This document shows positions 48,301 to 60,814 of a DNA stretch of 64,000 bases, one piece after another. Source of the DNA: Enoplolaimus lenunculus (taxonomy: Eukaryota; Nematoda; Enoplea; Enoplida; Thoracostomopsidae). Numbering within the stretch: position 1 is the first letter of the stretch; every line of letters begins with the position of its first letter. The stretch is from positions 1-64,000 of the forward strand of contig JASANG010000765.1 of NCBI GenBank assembly GCA_030248215.1, in the 5' to 3' direction. The position numbers and the translations under genes were made by a program. Below the pieces are notes generated by a model. That model was not told the origin of the DNA. It did no database searches and saw nothing but the letters and a program-made list of their open reading frames with translations.

Positions 48301-48884
48301 ACCGTAAGACAGAAAGAATTGACTATACAATTGATTGGTTGGTTGCCGTTTAAAGAGAATCACGTTTTAAATTGGCTTTAAAAGGCGGCGTGTTTTGGAC
48401 AAAATTGAGAGTAAATTTAATTTCAATGATTTTCCGCGAGTTTGGAAATTTTGTTTATTCGAATACCTCGTATTGGTGAATTTATATCAATCAAAGTTCA
48501 CCCTGGGATATTAGTCATTAATATGGGCCGCTTTTTTCTAAGTTTCAAGGTGTACTAGTGTTACAAATAGAAGATACACAGGAAATGTTGAGCTGAGTTG
48601 TGAGAGCTTAAACTCGCGTTCAATTAAGTATTCGTATTCTCAAATTAGCGTAGCACATAAATATCACCAGGTACTGATATTTCTTGTAACATTCGAACCA
48701 GTGAATGCTGAAGTTAAAAATTCAACACATTTTTCGCATATGATTTGCTCTACTTCTGCGCCAATTTTGTGCTCAATACTTAACTGCGATAGTTATTGAG
48801 TATGAAAACTTATTAATAGATTATAGTTGTTATACACATTTGCGAATATATGGGCCAAAGTCCAATTTTACAATCTAAGATATA

Positions 48885-49824
48885 CTGTATTGACCCGAAT
48901 AAGAGGGGGTGATAAGAGGGGGGTCCCCATTTTGAGTACCAATCAATACGAGTCCGTATCCGTGATAAGAGTCCGTTAAGCGGATAGAGTCCCTAAACCC
49001 TAATTAGAGTTCATAAAGGTCAATTATCCCTAATTGTAGCGCATAAAGGACTCCAGGCCCAAATATTTTGGGTTCGAAACTTTAAAGCGTATATACTTAA
49101 ATTTTGAAAGTACATTCCTAATGCGTGGTTCACGTTACCAATTGTGCGCTTGGTAAGTGTTTTGTCACTTACCCATAGCAGGAGGTAGAAACAACCTATA
49201 TGAATAGGTTGTTAGCTAGCTACTACCCATATGAGTACCATACGTTTGTAGCTATGGGTAGCTAGTCTTCGGTTTGTTACCCATATGGGTACCTTGCGAC
49301 TGTTTTAATAATATTTATAACTAGTGTCATTTTTACAGTTTTTCAAAAGATAAATAATAAAAACAGACTAATACCGAACTTGTAAAATTAAAGTCGCTGT
49401 ATTGAAGCGTTTTAAAGGGCAAGCTTGAAGGTTTATTAAGTTGGCATCTATATGGGCTACGAGCAGACACCTTGACTCTACCCATATGGGTAGGTCAATT
49501 TTTTGAAAACCTAGCTATGCATAACATTTTATTTTCTGTTGGTATCCATATGCGTAGCAAAACGATTAGTATGTGCCGCTATGGGTACAGTGACAAAACA
49601 GGTACCAAGCGCGCTATTGCTAACGTGAACCCCGAAGTATAGCCTTGCATTATCGCCCTAAACGTTTAATTCAACGGACAGTTGCAGTACCGAATATATC
49701 ATTAACGAAGGACGGCGGAGGGCGGGTTAAAAATAAATAACAGTCCGTAACCGAATATCAAGGAGGGTACCCTTTGGAGAGGCCAAATAAATACCAGTCC
49801 CCCCTGTTATTCGGGTCACTACAG
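48885..49824 (+). mobile_element. MITE family A, copy 5, interrupted by another MITE
   Basis: The ends are CTGTATTGACCCGAATAAGA and ...CGGGTCACTACAG, with TA outside both (48883-48884 and 49825-49826). The family landmarks are all present. The continuous family sequence GAAAGTACATTCCTAA | GTATAGC-TTGCATTATCGC is split by about 510 bases of a different element (49,123-49,634), which must be younger. Confidence 0.85.
49123..49634. mobile_element. Nested MITE with about 54-bp terminal repeats and CCCATATGGG palindromes
   Basis: The left end GGTTCACGTTACCAATTGTG continues CGCTTGGTAAGTGTTTTGTC. The right end is the inverse of GGTTCACGTTAGCAATAGCG and CGCTTGGTACCTGTTTTGTC. The match runs to CACTnACCCATAGC. 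Inside, the self-complementary word ACCCATATGGGT and variants recur near 49,224, 49,277, 49,480 and 49,545. The target duplication is unclear, possibly 2-3 bases (TAA/GAA), so the superfamily is undecided. Confidence 0.8.
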
Positions 49825-52800
49825 TATTCGAGATTAAAAAATTGAAAGACCGCTAAAAAGTCTTAAACTTATGACAGTAAAGTTTTAAACTTTCATGATA
49901 TGCCTACGTATCATGAAATTTAGAAGCATATGGTTAAATCTGTATTTGCATCGTTTGATCTCACTCAAGAAAATTAATTCATTGATTACAAATGAACGTT
50001 AACTGCTGATCACAAGGCAAATTGGTTTTTAGACTTTGTTTTGAAATTGTAAAACTTATAGGCGAAGGATTCTAAATAATAAGCCTAAGAATAAATCGAA
50101 ACCTAAGTCTCAGACTATGCATAAACCTAATCCTAAGCAGCAGTCTAAGTTCAAGTCTTAGCCTAAGCATCCCAGTCTTTAAGCCCATAGTCCCGTTGCC
50201 TCTACAGTCGGCATGCCCTTATCGTTTACCTTAAAGTAAAACTTCGCTTTCCTCGATACTAAGGAAACTTTTCCCAGCGCTCAATCTGCTTCAGTGTATG
50301 CAGTCCCGCAACGAGCTCAACCTGTTAGCGAGGCCAAAACAGTGTTAGAAGGGGTAGGGTATGCTGTTGAAATAAAAAAACTTACGAGGGTGCGAAACTT
50401 TTCTAAGCGAGCCCCTTGGCTCAATTTGAATTACGTGCCCGAGGCTATGGAGCTCAAGCGATAAACCTGTTGGATTTGTGCATTCAAAAGTACTGCATCT
50501 AACAGAAAGTAATTTTGACTAGAAAACGTAAGTAGCGTTTATATACATGTGCAACTTTTCAAATTTCTGTATGATATTTATCAATTAAAAGACAGCGAAC
50601 GTTTCATGGTTTTCGCTTAGTTCTGCGAGCTTTGATTCAATGACAATAGGTGACATTAAAATAGCTACAGAGCCCGAATTCGGGTATATGTGTGTAGCAT
50701 GTATCGCCGCATTCCAAATCTGAATTAGGGCTTTCAGAGCTCAGAATATCAACCCGATCAAATCAACTCAATTCGGAGTTAGTTTATGTTTACTGATATG
50801 AACTCCGAAAGAACTAATTCGCTGGCTGAATTGATTTTTCCAGTCATTAAAGTTTACAGTGAACATCTAACAATATCGACACAGATACAACGATGTGAAT
50901 TATAAACTTAAAGTTTGAGTAACTGTTGGTGATTATTTGAATTATTATTTGTTTTACTGGCAAACCCGCAGCAAAAGGGGGCTAATGAGAGCTCAGCCCC
51001 CCTGAAACAATTTTACCTCTCTAAAAATTTTCCACCCTTGCTTGTAAGCCTTCGAAAACCGTTCAATGCTTCTCCTGAAAAATGTTTAGCCGCTCCAGCA
51101 AGGTAAAGTTAACTACGGGCCAGTTTGCTGGTTGTGCTATTTTGTGAATTAAATAAAACAAATACCAAAAAAAGCGATTCAGAATTTAATATTTCTGCGA
51201 CGACAAGTTTCGTGCACCCAACATATCGTTGTGGGCAATTGTCATTCGCTCGGATACATGCATCCTATACTCCCAAACAAACGTGTTGTTTGAAAAATTC
51301 AATTCAGAAAACGAACCAAAACTACACTTAAGTGGGTCACCCAATTGCGATCATGGTTTTAAAACAGCCATTTGAAACCGCACCATTAGCCCCGTTTGAA
51401 ATCGTCCATCCAATGATCTCATTTGCGAAATTGGTTTCAATTCATCGTACACAGCAGCCCTCTTTGATAGAAATAAGTTAAATAAACGCCAGTGTATATT
51501 TTAAAATCACTCGTAGTCTATGCGTTTGTTTTAAGATCAATTTGAAAGCTTAAAAGTCGTTTACATTTTGTCATTTTAGTTAATTTCAAAATAGTTTAAT
51601 TTTGTCTCTCGTTTTGCCAACGCGATGCCGCACAGAACTGATCCACCGCCACAGTTGGCTGTTTATTAGTAACAATTGGATTAAGAGTTGTCTGATTTTG
51701 TAACCGATATCATTTTCTCAATAGTAGAGTCTTCAACGCTTTGAAACAGTTTAATTCTTTAATTTGTTCGGATCGTTGGTAGCAGGGTTAGAACCAGCCC
51801 GGTTTTTAGCCCGTGGGCTCGACCCGGGCCCATCACACTCGGCTCGCGCCCGGTCCGCTTTGCAAATTTTGTATAGGTTTGGAGCAGAAAAAACATAAAA
51901 CGAGCCATATAAACATAACAATATTTCATATTTCAACAAATATTATTCAGTGCAGCTTCCTTCTCAGAGCCGGAAGAGCTTCAATGACAGCCGGATGCAA
52001 AAGACTGCGAATTCCGGTTACTACTTTGGCACCCGCACTGGAATTCCGCTCAAAGTCGTCCGTAATAGCTTGTACATCGAGCACGCGTTGAGAGTGAGCT
52101 TGGATAACAATCGAAGTAGCACTGTGTTTTCACGCCAGTAATTAACGGGTTTTTATAGTAGCACAAACGTCTGCAGTTCAGTAGTCTGGATAACCAACAA
52201 TCTCGCTTGTAGTACAGTGGACTACAAAACTTTTTACACCCGTACAGGTGCAAATGATTGCGATTTGGGAACTAAAGAAACTCTCGTTCAAAGTTTTTGC
52301 ACAACGGAACCCTACATTTCAAAATCCTTGCTACGCCATGGCCGCAGTATTTATAAAAATTGAAAGGAATTATTCAAAAATACGTATCGTATCTAAATCT
52401 TATTACAACATCAAACCAGTGGTCTATTTCGCTGGCCAATGGGACAAAATGAGGTCACGCACTGCTCCGATTTAATTCCTCTCGAGAGTACAAAGTTTGG
52501 CCCAAAACCAGACCCGGCCCCCTTAGGCTTCCGGGCGCAGCATTTGGGTCCTAGCCTGGGTCATACTCGGGCCCGTGGGCCTTCGCCCAATCTGGTTTCA
52601 ACTTTGGTTGGTAGTCTTTTCTTCTTGGAGTGTATATATAGCCGTAAGAAAATACAACTCTTGCCTTTCGGCATAAAATACTTGTATAATTCGGTTTAAC
52701 AGATCAATGATTTCGAATGTCTGCAGTAATATGTACAAGTATATATTTAGCTTTAAATTAATGGCACGTATTATTCAATCACATATTTGTACCGCCATAT

Positions 52801-53176
52801 CCGGTTTTAAGGGAAGACAGCTTTTGGTAAATCAAAAACGGAATCTGAACCGTATGAGAATTTAAGTTTATCGTAGTCTTAGTAAACTTTTGACTCAGAA
52901 AAGACACAACTACTAATCACCCCTGTTACTCCTTGGATCCGCACGTTAATTTTAACCACAAAATGGAAGGGCAGTTATACGAAATTGACATTCATACCTT
53001 TAAGTATTCATAAAATCTTTATTTAGGAACATATACTTTAGAGAAGTCTATACACTGATTCTTGGATTATTATTTTTAATTTTTAAACAGTGAACATAAG
53101 ATTTGTTGTAATATTAATTTAAAAACATTATCAATTCAACAAAATGTTCAATTAAATAGAATCTGGTCATATTTCG

Positions 53177-56100
53177 ATGATGCTATCAAGCGATTTCAGC
53201 ACTAGCTTCCAACAACTTTACTTCCAATTTGTTCAACAACATCAGCAGCAGCTGCAACATCAACAGCAGTTGCAACAACAACAACAACACCAACAACAAC
53301 ACAAACACAAACTTTCTCCCGACGTATCGCTCCAATACTCACCTGATTCATCGACGAACGATCGCAACTTAACTTCTGCGGTAACCTGTGTATCGTCTTC
53401 AACATCGTTTACAACCCAGTCAACCACACCATGCTGCATAGATTTATCGCCATTCAAATCGTTATCGAGTCAAATAACACTGGATACTGTCGCGTTTTCC
53501 CAGAGATGGCCACTCGCGCAACAACTTGCGACATATTTAGCAACCCCTCGAGAATCAACAACATCAAATCCAACCGCAACAGACAGTTCCGAAGCTGAAG
53601 TATCGCCTGGAGTTGAACTCGACATGAAAATTTCAACAGAACATGAGTTAAACTCAACTGATGAGTTGAGGCAACAAGATGATTCCACCAGCCAGACTGT
53701 ATCTGAAAAGGTGACGGCGAAGTTCGCATCGCACCATGGCAACATTACAGCTAATATGATTGGAGTCGATAAATGTTGCACTGGTCAGTTTTATTGAATT
53801 TTTCTTGAAAAATATTGCACAAAATGTCACGCTTCGGATGGGGATTGAGGTTTTATAGCCCTTATTAAAAGTACAAGAATTGTTAGCTTTCAAAACGATT
53901 TAATGCTAAGATTAATAGGTATTGTGAATAGTTCGTGATTTCGGGTATGGGTTGAAACCACCAACTCCGCGTTCAGGTCCGTTTCCAATGACGCTTATAT
54001 CGCTCTGATTCAGTAAACGCAGTCGTTTTCCTTTTATTCCCTCCCAACACCACGTTAAAGCTATATTCAGTAAAGCACAAGTACCGAGTACACAAGTAAA
54101 CGAGTAAAAATGCTTATGCTGCCGACCTTATGTTCTCCGAATGTGCCGAAAGTTCCTTTGTTAGGTGCTTTCCGCACGTCAACTACGATACTCCTTATCC
54201 CTGTTGTTCCACTAAGTCACAAGCTCACACCGTACAAAACAAATGCAAACGTAACGTGACAACCCAAGTTCTCCTTAAATACCCAAATAACCGCAAAATC
54301 CCCAAGTAAATCCCAAGTCCTACAGCCGAAACTAGCCCCGCTAGAATCGACCTATCCCAAGTAACTCCCACATAATCCCAAGTAACTCCTTACAACATTC
54401 CCCAGTAACCCCGGTTCTCCTGGTACTGCCCGTAGGCTCCGCGCTATGCGCTTCCGTAATGAATACCTGATACTGTTAGTTTCACCGTGCTCACATTGAG
54501 CTACCGTGACACCGTTCCAGTTAAATGCCTATTCCTGCCTAAGTCACCCGATTCGCTACACAATTCAACTCCAACAAATTATTCAACTATTCCGCCACAA
54601 CTAAGTGCAAACGCCAAAGTCAAAAATACGCCGCATACTCCAAAGTGCAAAATACAAGAATGATTATGGAGGCTGGCTACCCCAGCCCCCATATGGAGTT
54701 GGTTTGCATATTTCTGTGCGCCCCGGGTGTCCGCGGCACCTTAGGGACACACACATCCGCCATTACAATAACCTAATGACAACAACAACAACATATAACC
54801 TCCAAACCCCCTAGCTATGTGCTTTCGCACCACAAGCCAGCAACAAAATATATTTAGTGGCCACGCAGAGCCCTGAGTACTATTACCTTGCGGACACAGC
54901 CGCCATACATAGATTATAAAAATTTCTACGCCGTTTAGCAACGCCTAAGCCTAGCTTAAGTGCTAAGAGAGACTATGCGTAGCCGGGGACTCCCTTAAGG
55001 TGTGGTTTAGGATTTGGATTTAGTTTATTTTAGTTTTTAGGTTGAAGGTTGAAATATATTTAGGAGTGACACAGCCACCTACAGGTATGTCTATAAGTGT
55101 GTGCTCGTTTCGCAAGCGAAGTTTTTCATAAAATTCTGTGTATATAAAATATGTTTGACACATGTTAACTAATAGGGGCCCGCCTCCTAAGCCTTAGAGT
55201 CAACCAAAGTCCAAATCTGAGCCTAAATCTCTAAACGTAAGCCTAATCCAATAACATTGGCCAAATGTTTACTGAAAAATTGGTAAATTTAAATTTATTG
55301 AGTTTTGTTCGCATGATTTTTACACATAAATCATATAATGGACGTCGTATCAGGATCACATCCCTCCTCACTGGATCCGCGCAAAACTAAAATTTTGCCA
55401 TCATTATTAAGATTACGTCTGGTTTCTAGCTCGTTTCGCTCGACAGATTTACTTATATTGTTCGATTTTCGCTGACCCTTGTATAAACCTATGCGAATAT
55501 TTTGAATTACTTTTGGTCGGTCCGAAAACCAGATGGCTTCAAAGCTAAACTTAAATGGAGTAAAAACCACGTCCAATTTTGGATCTATCGCTAAAGGCAT
55601 AAGAAGGTTTTTAAGCCAGATGCAAACGTTTGCACAGGTTTCTTTGTTCGGTTTTAATAATCTGAGCGGTGGTTAAATTTTGCCTTTATATATATGTGTT
55701 GTTGCTATGTTGTTTGCTGAAATAATTTTGATTTTAAGATTTTCGCTCGAAAGACAGCAAAGACAGCAAACGTCGACGAACTCGAACAAATTTCACCGCA
55801 TGGCAACTTGAACAGCTCGAAGCTGCATTTGAAGCATCGCATTATCCTGATGTGTTTATGCGCGAAGCGTTAGCATTACGGCTAGATTTGATTGAAAGTC
55901 GAGTACAGGTAAGCAAAAAGAATCCGTCAGATTGCATGACGTAATGCTCGTTGGCAACAAACGCCAGTTCGAAATGATTCAAAATTGCTGTCTAACGTTT
56001 ACTGCGTCAGCTGTTGATGTAACTCCAATTGCATATCATAACAGTAGGATGGTGCTATACTTTTTGAAAAATCGTAATGTCAACTTGTGCCGCCCGTTGA

Positions 56101-59100
56101 CGTCAGGCGTCGAACGTCGCCGTCCGTCATCGTACGATACTGTAGTGACCCGAAAAAAGAGGGTAATAAGAGGGGTACCCATTATGATTCCCAATCAATA
56201 GAAGGCCGTGTTCTTAATTTGAATCTGTCATTGGATAGATTCCGTAAATCTTAATCAAAGTCCATGAAAGAGACCAAAGCAGTAGAATGTCCTGGACTGC
56301 CGAAATACGTAACAGACACTTTAGACAAGTCGAATAACGTTGAATTCACAAGAAACAATAACGGACACGGCAATCTGCAAAAATTCATCGAAGCAAGTCA
56401 ATTCTGCCCACCAGAAAGAATTTTAAACAGAAGGGTGTTCGGTCTAATATGGGATGAACTAAAAATAAATAACGGTGGATACCGAAATAACTGGACGTAC
56501 CCTCTAACGAGGCAAAAGAAATATCAGTTCTCCTTCCTATTCGTGTAACTACAGCGCTCATTGACGGTGGCACTACGCTTGTAATGCGGCGGTTTCCGGC
56601 GCTGCCCGTCACCATACCGGTATTGTAGCCGTACGTGATGAATTCGAGCACGATACTGCACGGTAATACACGGTGACGGATGGTAACGGACGGCGCCGGA
56701 CAGAGTCAGACGGTGCCAAGTGGTGACACACGGCGCCAGACGGTGCCAAGTGGTGACACACGGCGCCAGACGGTGCCAAGTGGTGACACACGGCGCCAGA
56801 CGGTGCCAAGTGGTGACACACGGCGCCAGACGGTGCCAAGTGGTGACACACGGCGCCAGACGGTGCCAAGTGGTGACACACGGCGCCGGACGGTGACGGT
56901 TGACGCCTGACGTCATCAAAAGGTATAGCGCCACAATCAGTGTTATTTTGAAACGCCGAAGTTTTATGCAAGGGCGCGAATTGGTTGCTGGAAAAAAATT
57001 TTTCGTCTACATGTAGGTATGCAATAATCGCCATAATTTAACAACTCCACCCTTGAATCTTTTTAATTACTAATATGTGTAACGCTTTTTCATTTTTCTC
57101 GTGGCGATATTTGGGTTTATTTTGCTTGGCTCGCTCAGCTTTAAAGTGCCAGTAACCAAAATGATTTCTTTTCAACTAAACGTTGTGTCTCAAGGATACA
57201 TTATTGAGATATTTGATTCAAAAGTCAACATCAAAGTTTACCACTGCCGCGCGCATAATCGAGCGAAAATTGCTCCCAGTCAAACAATTCTCACGAGATC
57301 TCATCATTTGAATAAAACTTTTTCGCATTTCAAAGAATCTATTTATCTTATCATGAAACATAGATGGCCCGAGCCAATATTAGATTTTAAACGTTTTGTC
57401 GAATACAGCCACACTGGAGGATGCAGCGAACCATGTTGACCATGCGCCTTTTCCCATCAGCGATTAAACGCCCTACCGATTGGTTAAAAAATAAAAATTT
57501 TGATCTATAAAATTATTGTTTGCCTCTGGCTCGCGATAATTGTTTAAGTTTTTTTGGCGGGCCCTTGTCACAAAATTTCTCGATTCACCACTGCCTACAA
57601 CAGCATAAGTTTCAAAATTGAACTAAAAGGCGTTTCATACGGTAATGCGTTTATTACGCATTTGAAACAAGGTCGAAACTGGTTCAAAATTGGGTCAATT
57701 TTCCTGGTAGCGCGGTCCCATCATATCATTTGTTTTGAAAATCCCTAAGCGCTCATGATGATGTTCTCCGCCTTCTATATATTAGATTTCGCTGTAGAAC
57801 TACAGTAAGCCATAATCCTAGTTGCTGCCGGCTGTGCTTAGCGATGTTGTTAAATTCCGATCCAATTTCAACCACTTTTGATCTATTAGAATGCAACCGA
57901 TTTCTGCTACTAAACAGTTCATGTTCAAAGGCACAGCAGTTGATCCTAAAACGAGTAGGGTTACGTGCTGGAGCTCAATATATAATGGAAGAGATTTCGC
58001 AAGAGACAAGGCAAACACAATTTTAAAATTAAATTTTCTGATACAAAAATTTCAAAATTTGAGCCTTAAAGATATGTTTTCACCTGTAAGACACGCCCCC
58101 CTCTTGTTGCGTCACTGTTTATGTTGACCACAAATAAACCTAAGTGTAAAAGCTTACTTATGCCCCCCCAATCATTTCGTGTATTCCTTCAAGAACCATC
58201 TGATAGAAAGAAAATGAACTTAAGGCCACTGTTTGTGAACGTAAACGAATTTGTTTTGCCCCAAACAACGCGATAAGAATCGATTATGTATTTTATACTT
58301 TAAAAATTTATTTAAATAGCGCATTTGTCACAAGAAATTTTTGATCCCGCGGGACATAATGAAGTTAGCGCAGGCGAATAAGGATAATACATCCGCCAGA
58401 AAATGAACCTTACATACGTCTTTGGTAGTGATTTGGACCAGGCCGATCCGAATTTGGTTAACAGTCCAGTACACACAAAGCTAGGGTCCGGGCTGCTACA
58501 AAGGCTGTCCGGTCTGCTGTAAGTGCGGTTGAGAGTCGGACCACTTCGAACCGTTAAAGTCTAACGCGCAACTATCAGACGATGGCTGGTGAATGTCTTG
58601 TTAAAAATTTTACTACACTGGAACTCGTGGTTTATAGGGCACAATGTTGTCAACAATAATGCTGTAGACAGTATCTATGTTTTCCGATAGGTTTATTGCG
58701 AGTTTCTTCCTCAAAAAATTTATGAACCAGCACGCGTGATAGGAAGATATTGCGCAGAACATTTTGGTATGTAAATTGTTCGTCTAGAGATCCCCGAGCG
58801 TATTCAAGACCAGTAGCTTAAAAGTATATCATATAGACACGTGACGAGTTAAAAATTCAAAACCTTTTTCGTATTTTCTTTCTCTTGCATGGCGAAATAT
58901 TTGCTAAATACATATTTGGCGTCAGTAATATATATTCCCTGAACATCAGTGTATTTGCTAAACACGCTAGAAAACTGCTATGTTTCATAGCATAAAAGGG
59001 TTCTTTCCTATCAGAAAGCCGTTGCAACTAAACGTAACATATTTGCGGTTTGAATGTTTTGTAACAACCTAAATTGATTTCAGGTTTGGTTTCAAAATCG

Positions 59101-60478
59101 TCGGGCAAAATGGCGCAAGAAAGAAAATACCAAGAAAGCACCAGGAAGACCGGCGCATAACGCGCATCCGCAAACGTGTTCAGGCAATCCTATTGATCCT
59201 GAAGAAGTCAAAAGGTAAGCATAGTCGCACCTGTAACTTAGAATTACATTTAGGGTGCTAATCAAAAACTATAAAAATATTTTCTCATGGGTTACCAACG
59301 TATAGCTTTTCAAGTAGCTAATCTTATGTTTACAAACTTACATACCTATAACGTTGAAAGAAAGAAAATATTGGCTTCTAAACCTTTGAATTCTCGAAAA
59401 ATTTTACCACTAACATTCTTGGACATCATATTTGCACTCAAAATATACTGGAAACCCAGAATAGGCCTTGAGAAAAGTATTTCAAAGTTCTTAAATCTAA
59501 TGGATCTACCACTTTAATCTTAAGGTACACGTCAATTCAAGCCTCATTTACCAGATTTTATTCGAGGAGTTTCTAAGAACTTTTTCATTTGCGAGCCCAC
59601 GAAAATAATTCCCCAAAAATTGTTATAGACCGTAACCTCTTCCTTTTGAAAATGACCATGGCCACGTTGATTACCCCAGTGTTTTGTTTAGATCTTTATT
59701 TAATCTCAGGCCGAAAAAATTTGCCGAGGTTGCGCCTGTTTTCGTTTTTAGACGAGAGCAAGAACGCGAGGAACGGCGCCGGCAAAGGTTGCTCGACAAA
59801 CAAGCCGCGACCACTCGTTCGCGTGGACTAAGTCCATCCGCTCCAGCATTTTCTAAACAACCTCGGCCATCGTCTTCAACACAACTGATCGCTACTACTC
59901 AACGACCGCTGTCGTCGAATTCAGGTCGAAGCGTTGATTCAGTTCAATCTGAATCTAGCTTTATATTAAGCAACGCACGAAATTCAGGCGATCTCATAAC
60001 AACCCAATCTGGGACGCAGTATTGCAGACCACCGCATTCTGAAACATTCTCTCCCTCGCCAGACTCAAATGTGGCTCTGTTGAACCGATACAACGCTACT
60101 GCTTCGAAAACTCTGTCCACTCTATTTTCCATCGACGCTATTCTGGCGGCCCCTGGTACAGTTAGAGATGATTGTTCGCCAAGCTTTAAGTTGCCGCGGA
60201 TCGAGTGGCCGAAACCGCGTGCTAACAACTCTGAGCAACCCGTTATCGCTTTATCGGGACATTCCGGATTTTTTGAGTGCAATGACGTTAATTCCACAGT
60301 CAAATGCGAAGTTGACTGCAGTTCTAATTCGTCACCGTCGTTCTGCTCAGAATTGGAATGTGGAAATGGAAACAAAATCGCTCAGGAATACAAAAATAGC
60401 GATCAAATGCACGGCGATAATCACAAAAATGGCAGCGCAACTGACTATGGCGACAATATAGATGCGTCAAGGATATAA
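53177..60478 (+). CDS. unc-4: UNC-4/UNCX paired-like homeobox transcription factor
   Basis: Four exons join in phase: 53177-53783 (ATG), 55739-55908 (55754 is an alternative start), 59084-59214 and 59752-60478 (TAA), about 544 residues. Residues about 213-273 form the homeodomain: [38 protein letters not shown], and [18 protein letters not shown] after an intron placed between VQ and VW. The UNC-4 family extension [15 protein letters not shown] follows directly. Exon 4 contains [11 protein letters not shown] (428-434 FSIDAIL), an eh1-type Groucho-binding motif, so repression is likely. Exon 1 encodes a Gln/His-rich N-terminus (CAG/CAA runs at 53,240-53,310) and Ser/Thr-rich sequence. UNC-4 proteins specify motor-neuron identity in worms and UNCX patterns somites and neurons in vertebrates. 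Introns 1 and 2 are 2.0 and 3.2 kb; intron 2 holds a nested transposon. Confidence 0.95.
56140..56554 (+). mobile_element. MITE family A, copy 6 (diverged, nested)
   Basis: The left end is CTGTAGTGACCCGAAAAAAG preceded by TA. The right end is TTCGTGTAACTACAG. Internal words are decayed but ordered as in the family (GGGGTACCCATTATGATTCC, AATCAATAGAAG, AGGCAAAAGAAATATCAGTT). It is the most diverged of the six copies. Confidence 0.7.
56711..56890. repeat. Minisatellite, exact 30-bp unit, six copies
   Basis: Units start every 30 bases from 56711 and contain CGGTGCCAAGTGGTGACACA then CGGCGCCAGA. The first five are identical and the last differs by one base (CGCCGGA). The near identity implies recent expansion or gene conversion. 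Open frames in several directions (repeats such as [10 protein letters not shown]) arise because the unit is a multiple of three. Confidence 0.9.
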
Positions 60479-60755
60479 AATAATGGCGAATAACACTTGA
60501 AACAATAGTGGTGTAATTCGACATTTTTGGTCAGGGGATTTTTTGGCAAAACAACAGATGAAACGTCAAAAGAAGAAATCTGAATTAATCTAACTTAAGA
60601 AATAGCCAATGATGAAATGGTGATTTTGATTTCGAGGAGATTTTACATACTTTGAATTTGATCCATATGGCATATTTTTAAATCATTAGCACTTGTGAAC
60701 ACGGACTGAAATGTTGCTCTGCGAAAAGTTCCGTCTTGCACAACGACTACCAGGG

Positions 60756-60814
60756 TATAACTTCATATCTGTTTACTTTTCCGTAATTTTCACTATCCGT
60801 TTACACCCTGCCGA
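60756..60814. repeat. MITE family G ends, very short copy
   Basis: CCAGGGTATAACTTCATATC at the left and CACTATCCGTTTACACCCTG at the right are the two family ends brought to within about 20 bases, with CCGTAATTTT between. It is probably an internally deleted copy. Confidence 0.5.

Larger units (their letters stand above)
36181..53176. other. Seventeen-kilobase gene-free stretch rich in short transposons
   Basis: No host exon recognised on either strand. Listed separately are a SINE cluster (36.9-38.1 kb), TTAGGC MITEs, a TTAA element, a family G copy, a tandem duplication and a nested MITE. Also present: a (TTA)n run at 45,722-45,750 that sits in a chance hydrophobic frame, interspersed TTAGGC-like words at 37,035, 42,450 and 50,080-50,170, and GC-rich CCCGGGCC blocks at 51,790-51,860 and 52,495-52,590. 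An acceptor-like TTTTTAAACAG at 53,082-53,092 lies 85 bases before the unc-4 ATG and may end a 5' UTR intron. Confidence 0.5.
56049..56933. mobile_element. Inverted-repeat element in unc-4 intron 2, interrupted by a family A MITE
   Basis: The left end GGTGCTATACTTTTTGA and TGACGTCAGGCGTCGAACGT face the right end (inverse of GTGGCGCTATACCTTTTGA and TGACGTCAGGCGTCAACCGT), about 50 matching bases per arm once a 25-base extra on the left is allowed. The inside held a tandem array of CGGTGCC/CGGCGCC units. A family A MITE (56,140-56,554) has inserted just inside the left arm. GCGCTATACG and GGTGTCCGGCACCG at 36,757-36,795, and GGTGTCCGGCGCCGC near 47,157, look like relatives. Confidence 0.7.

Noticed and set aside
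47500-48400. Possible minus-strand coding remnants (short stretches such as VDAATFINGGYRYF)
   Set aside because: Fragments are too short and the frame is not maintained; no family recognised.
56524-57034. Long open frames on the minus strand with ten-residue repeats ([10 protein letters not shown] and similar)
   Set aside because: They are the 30-bp minisatellite read in different phases; the unit length keeps all frames open. No signal peptide, splice sites or unique sequence supports a protein.
57101-57748. Two plus-strand frames (112 and 64 codons) in unc-4 intron 2
   Set aside because: They begin with hydrophobic residues but show no conserved motif, and lie within an intron between homeodomain exons whose phases match without them.
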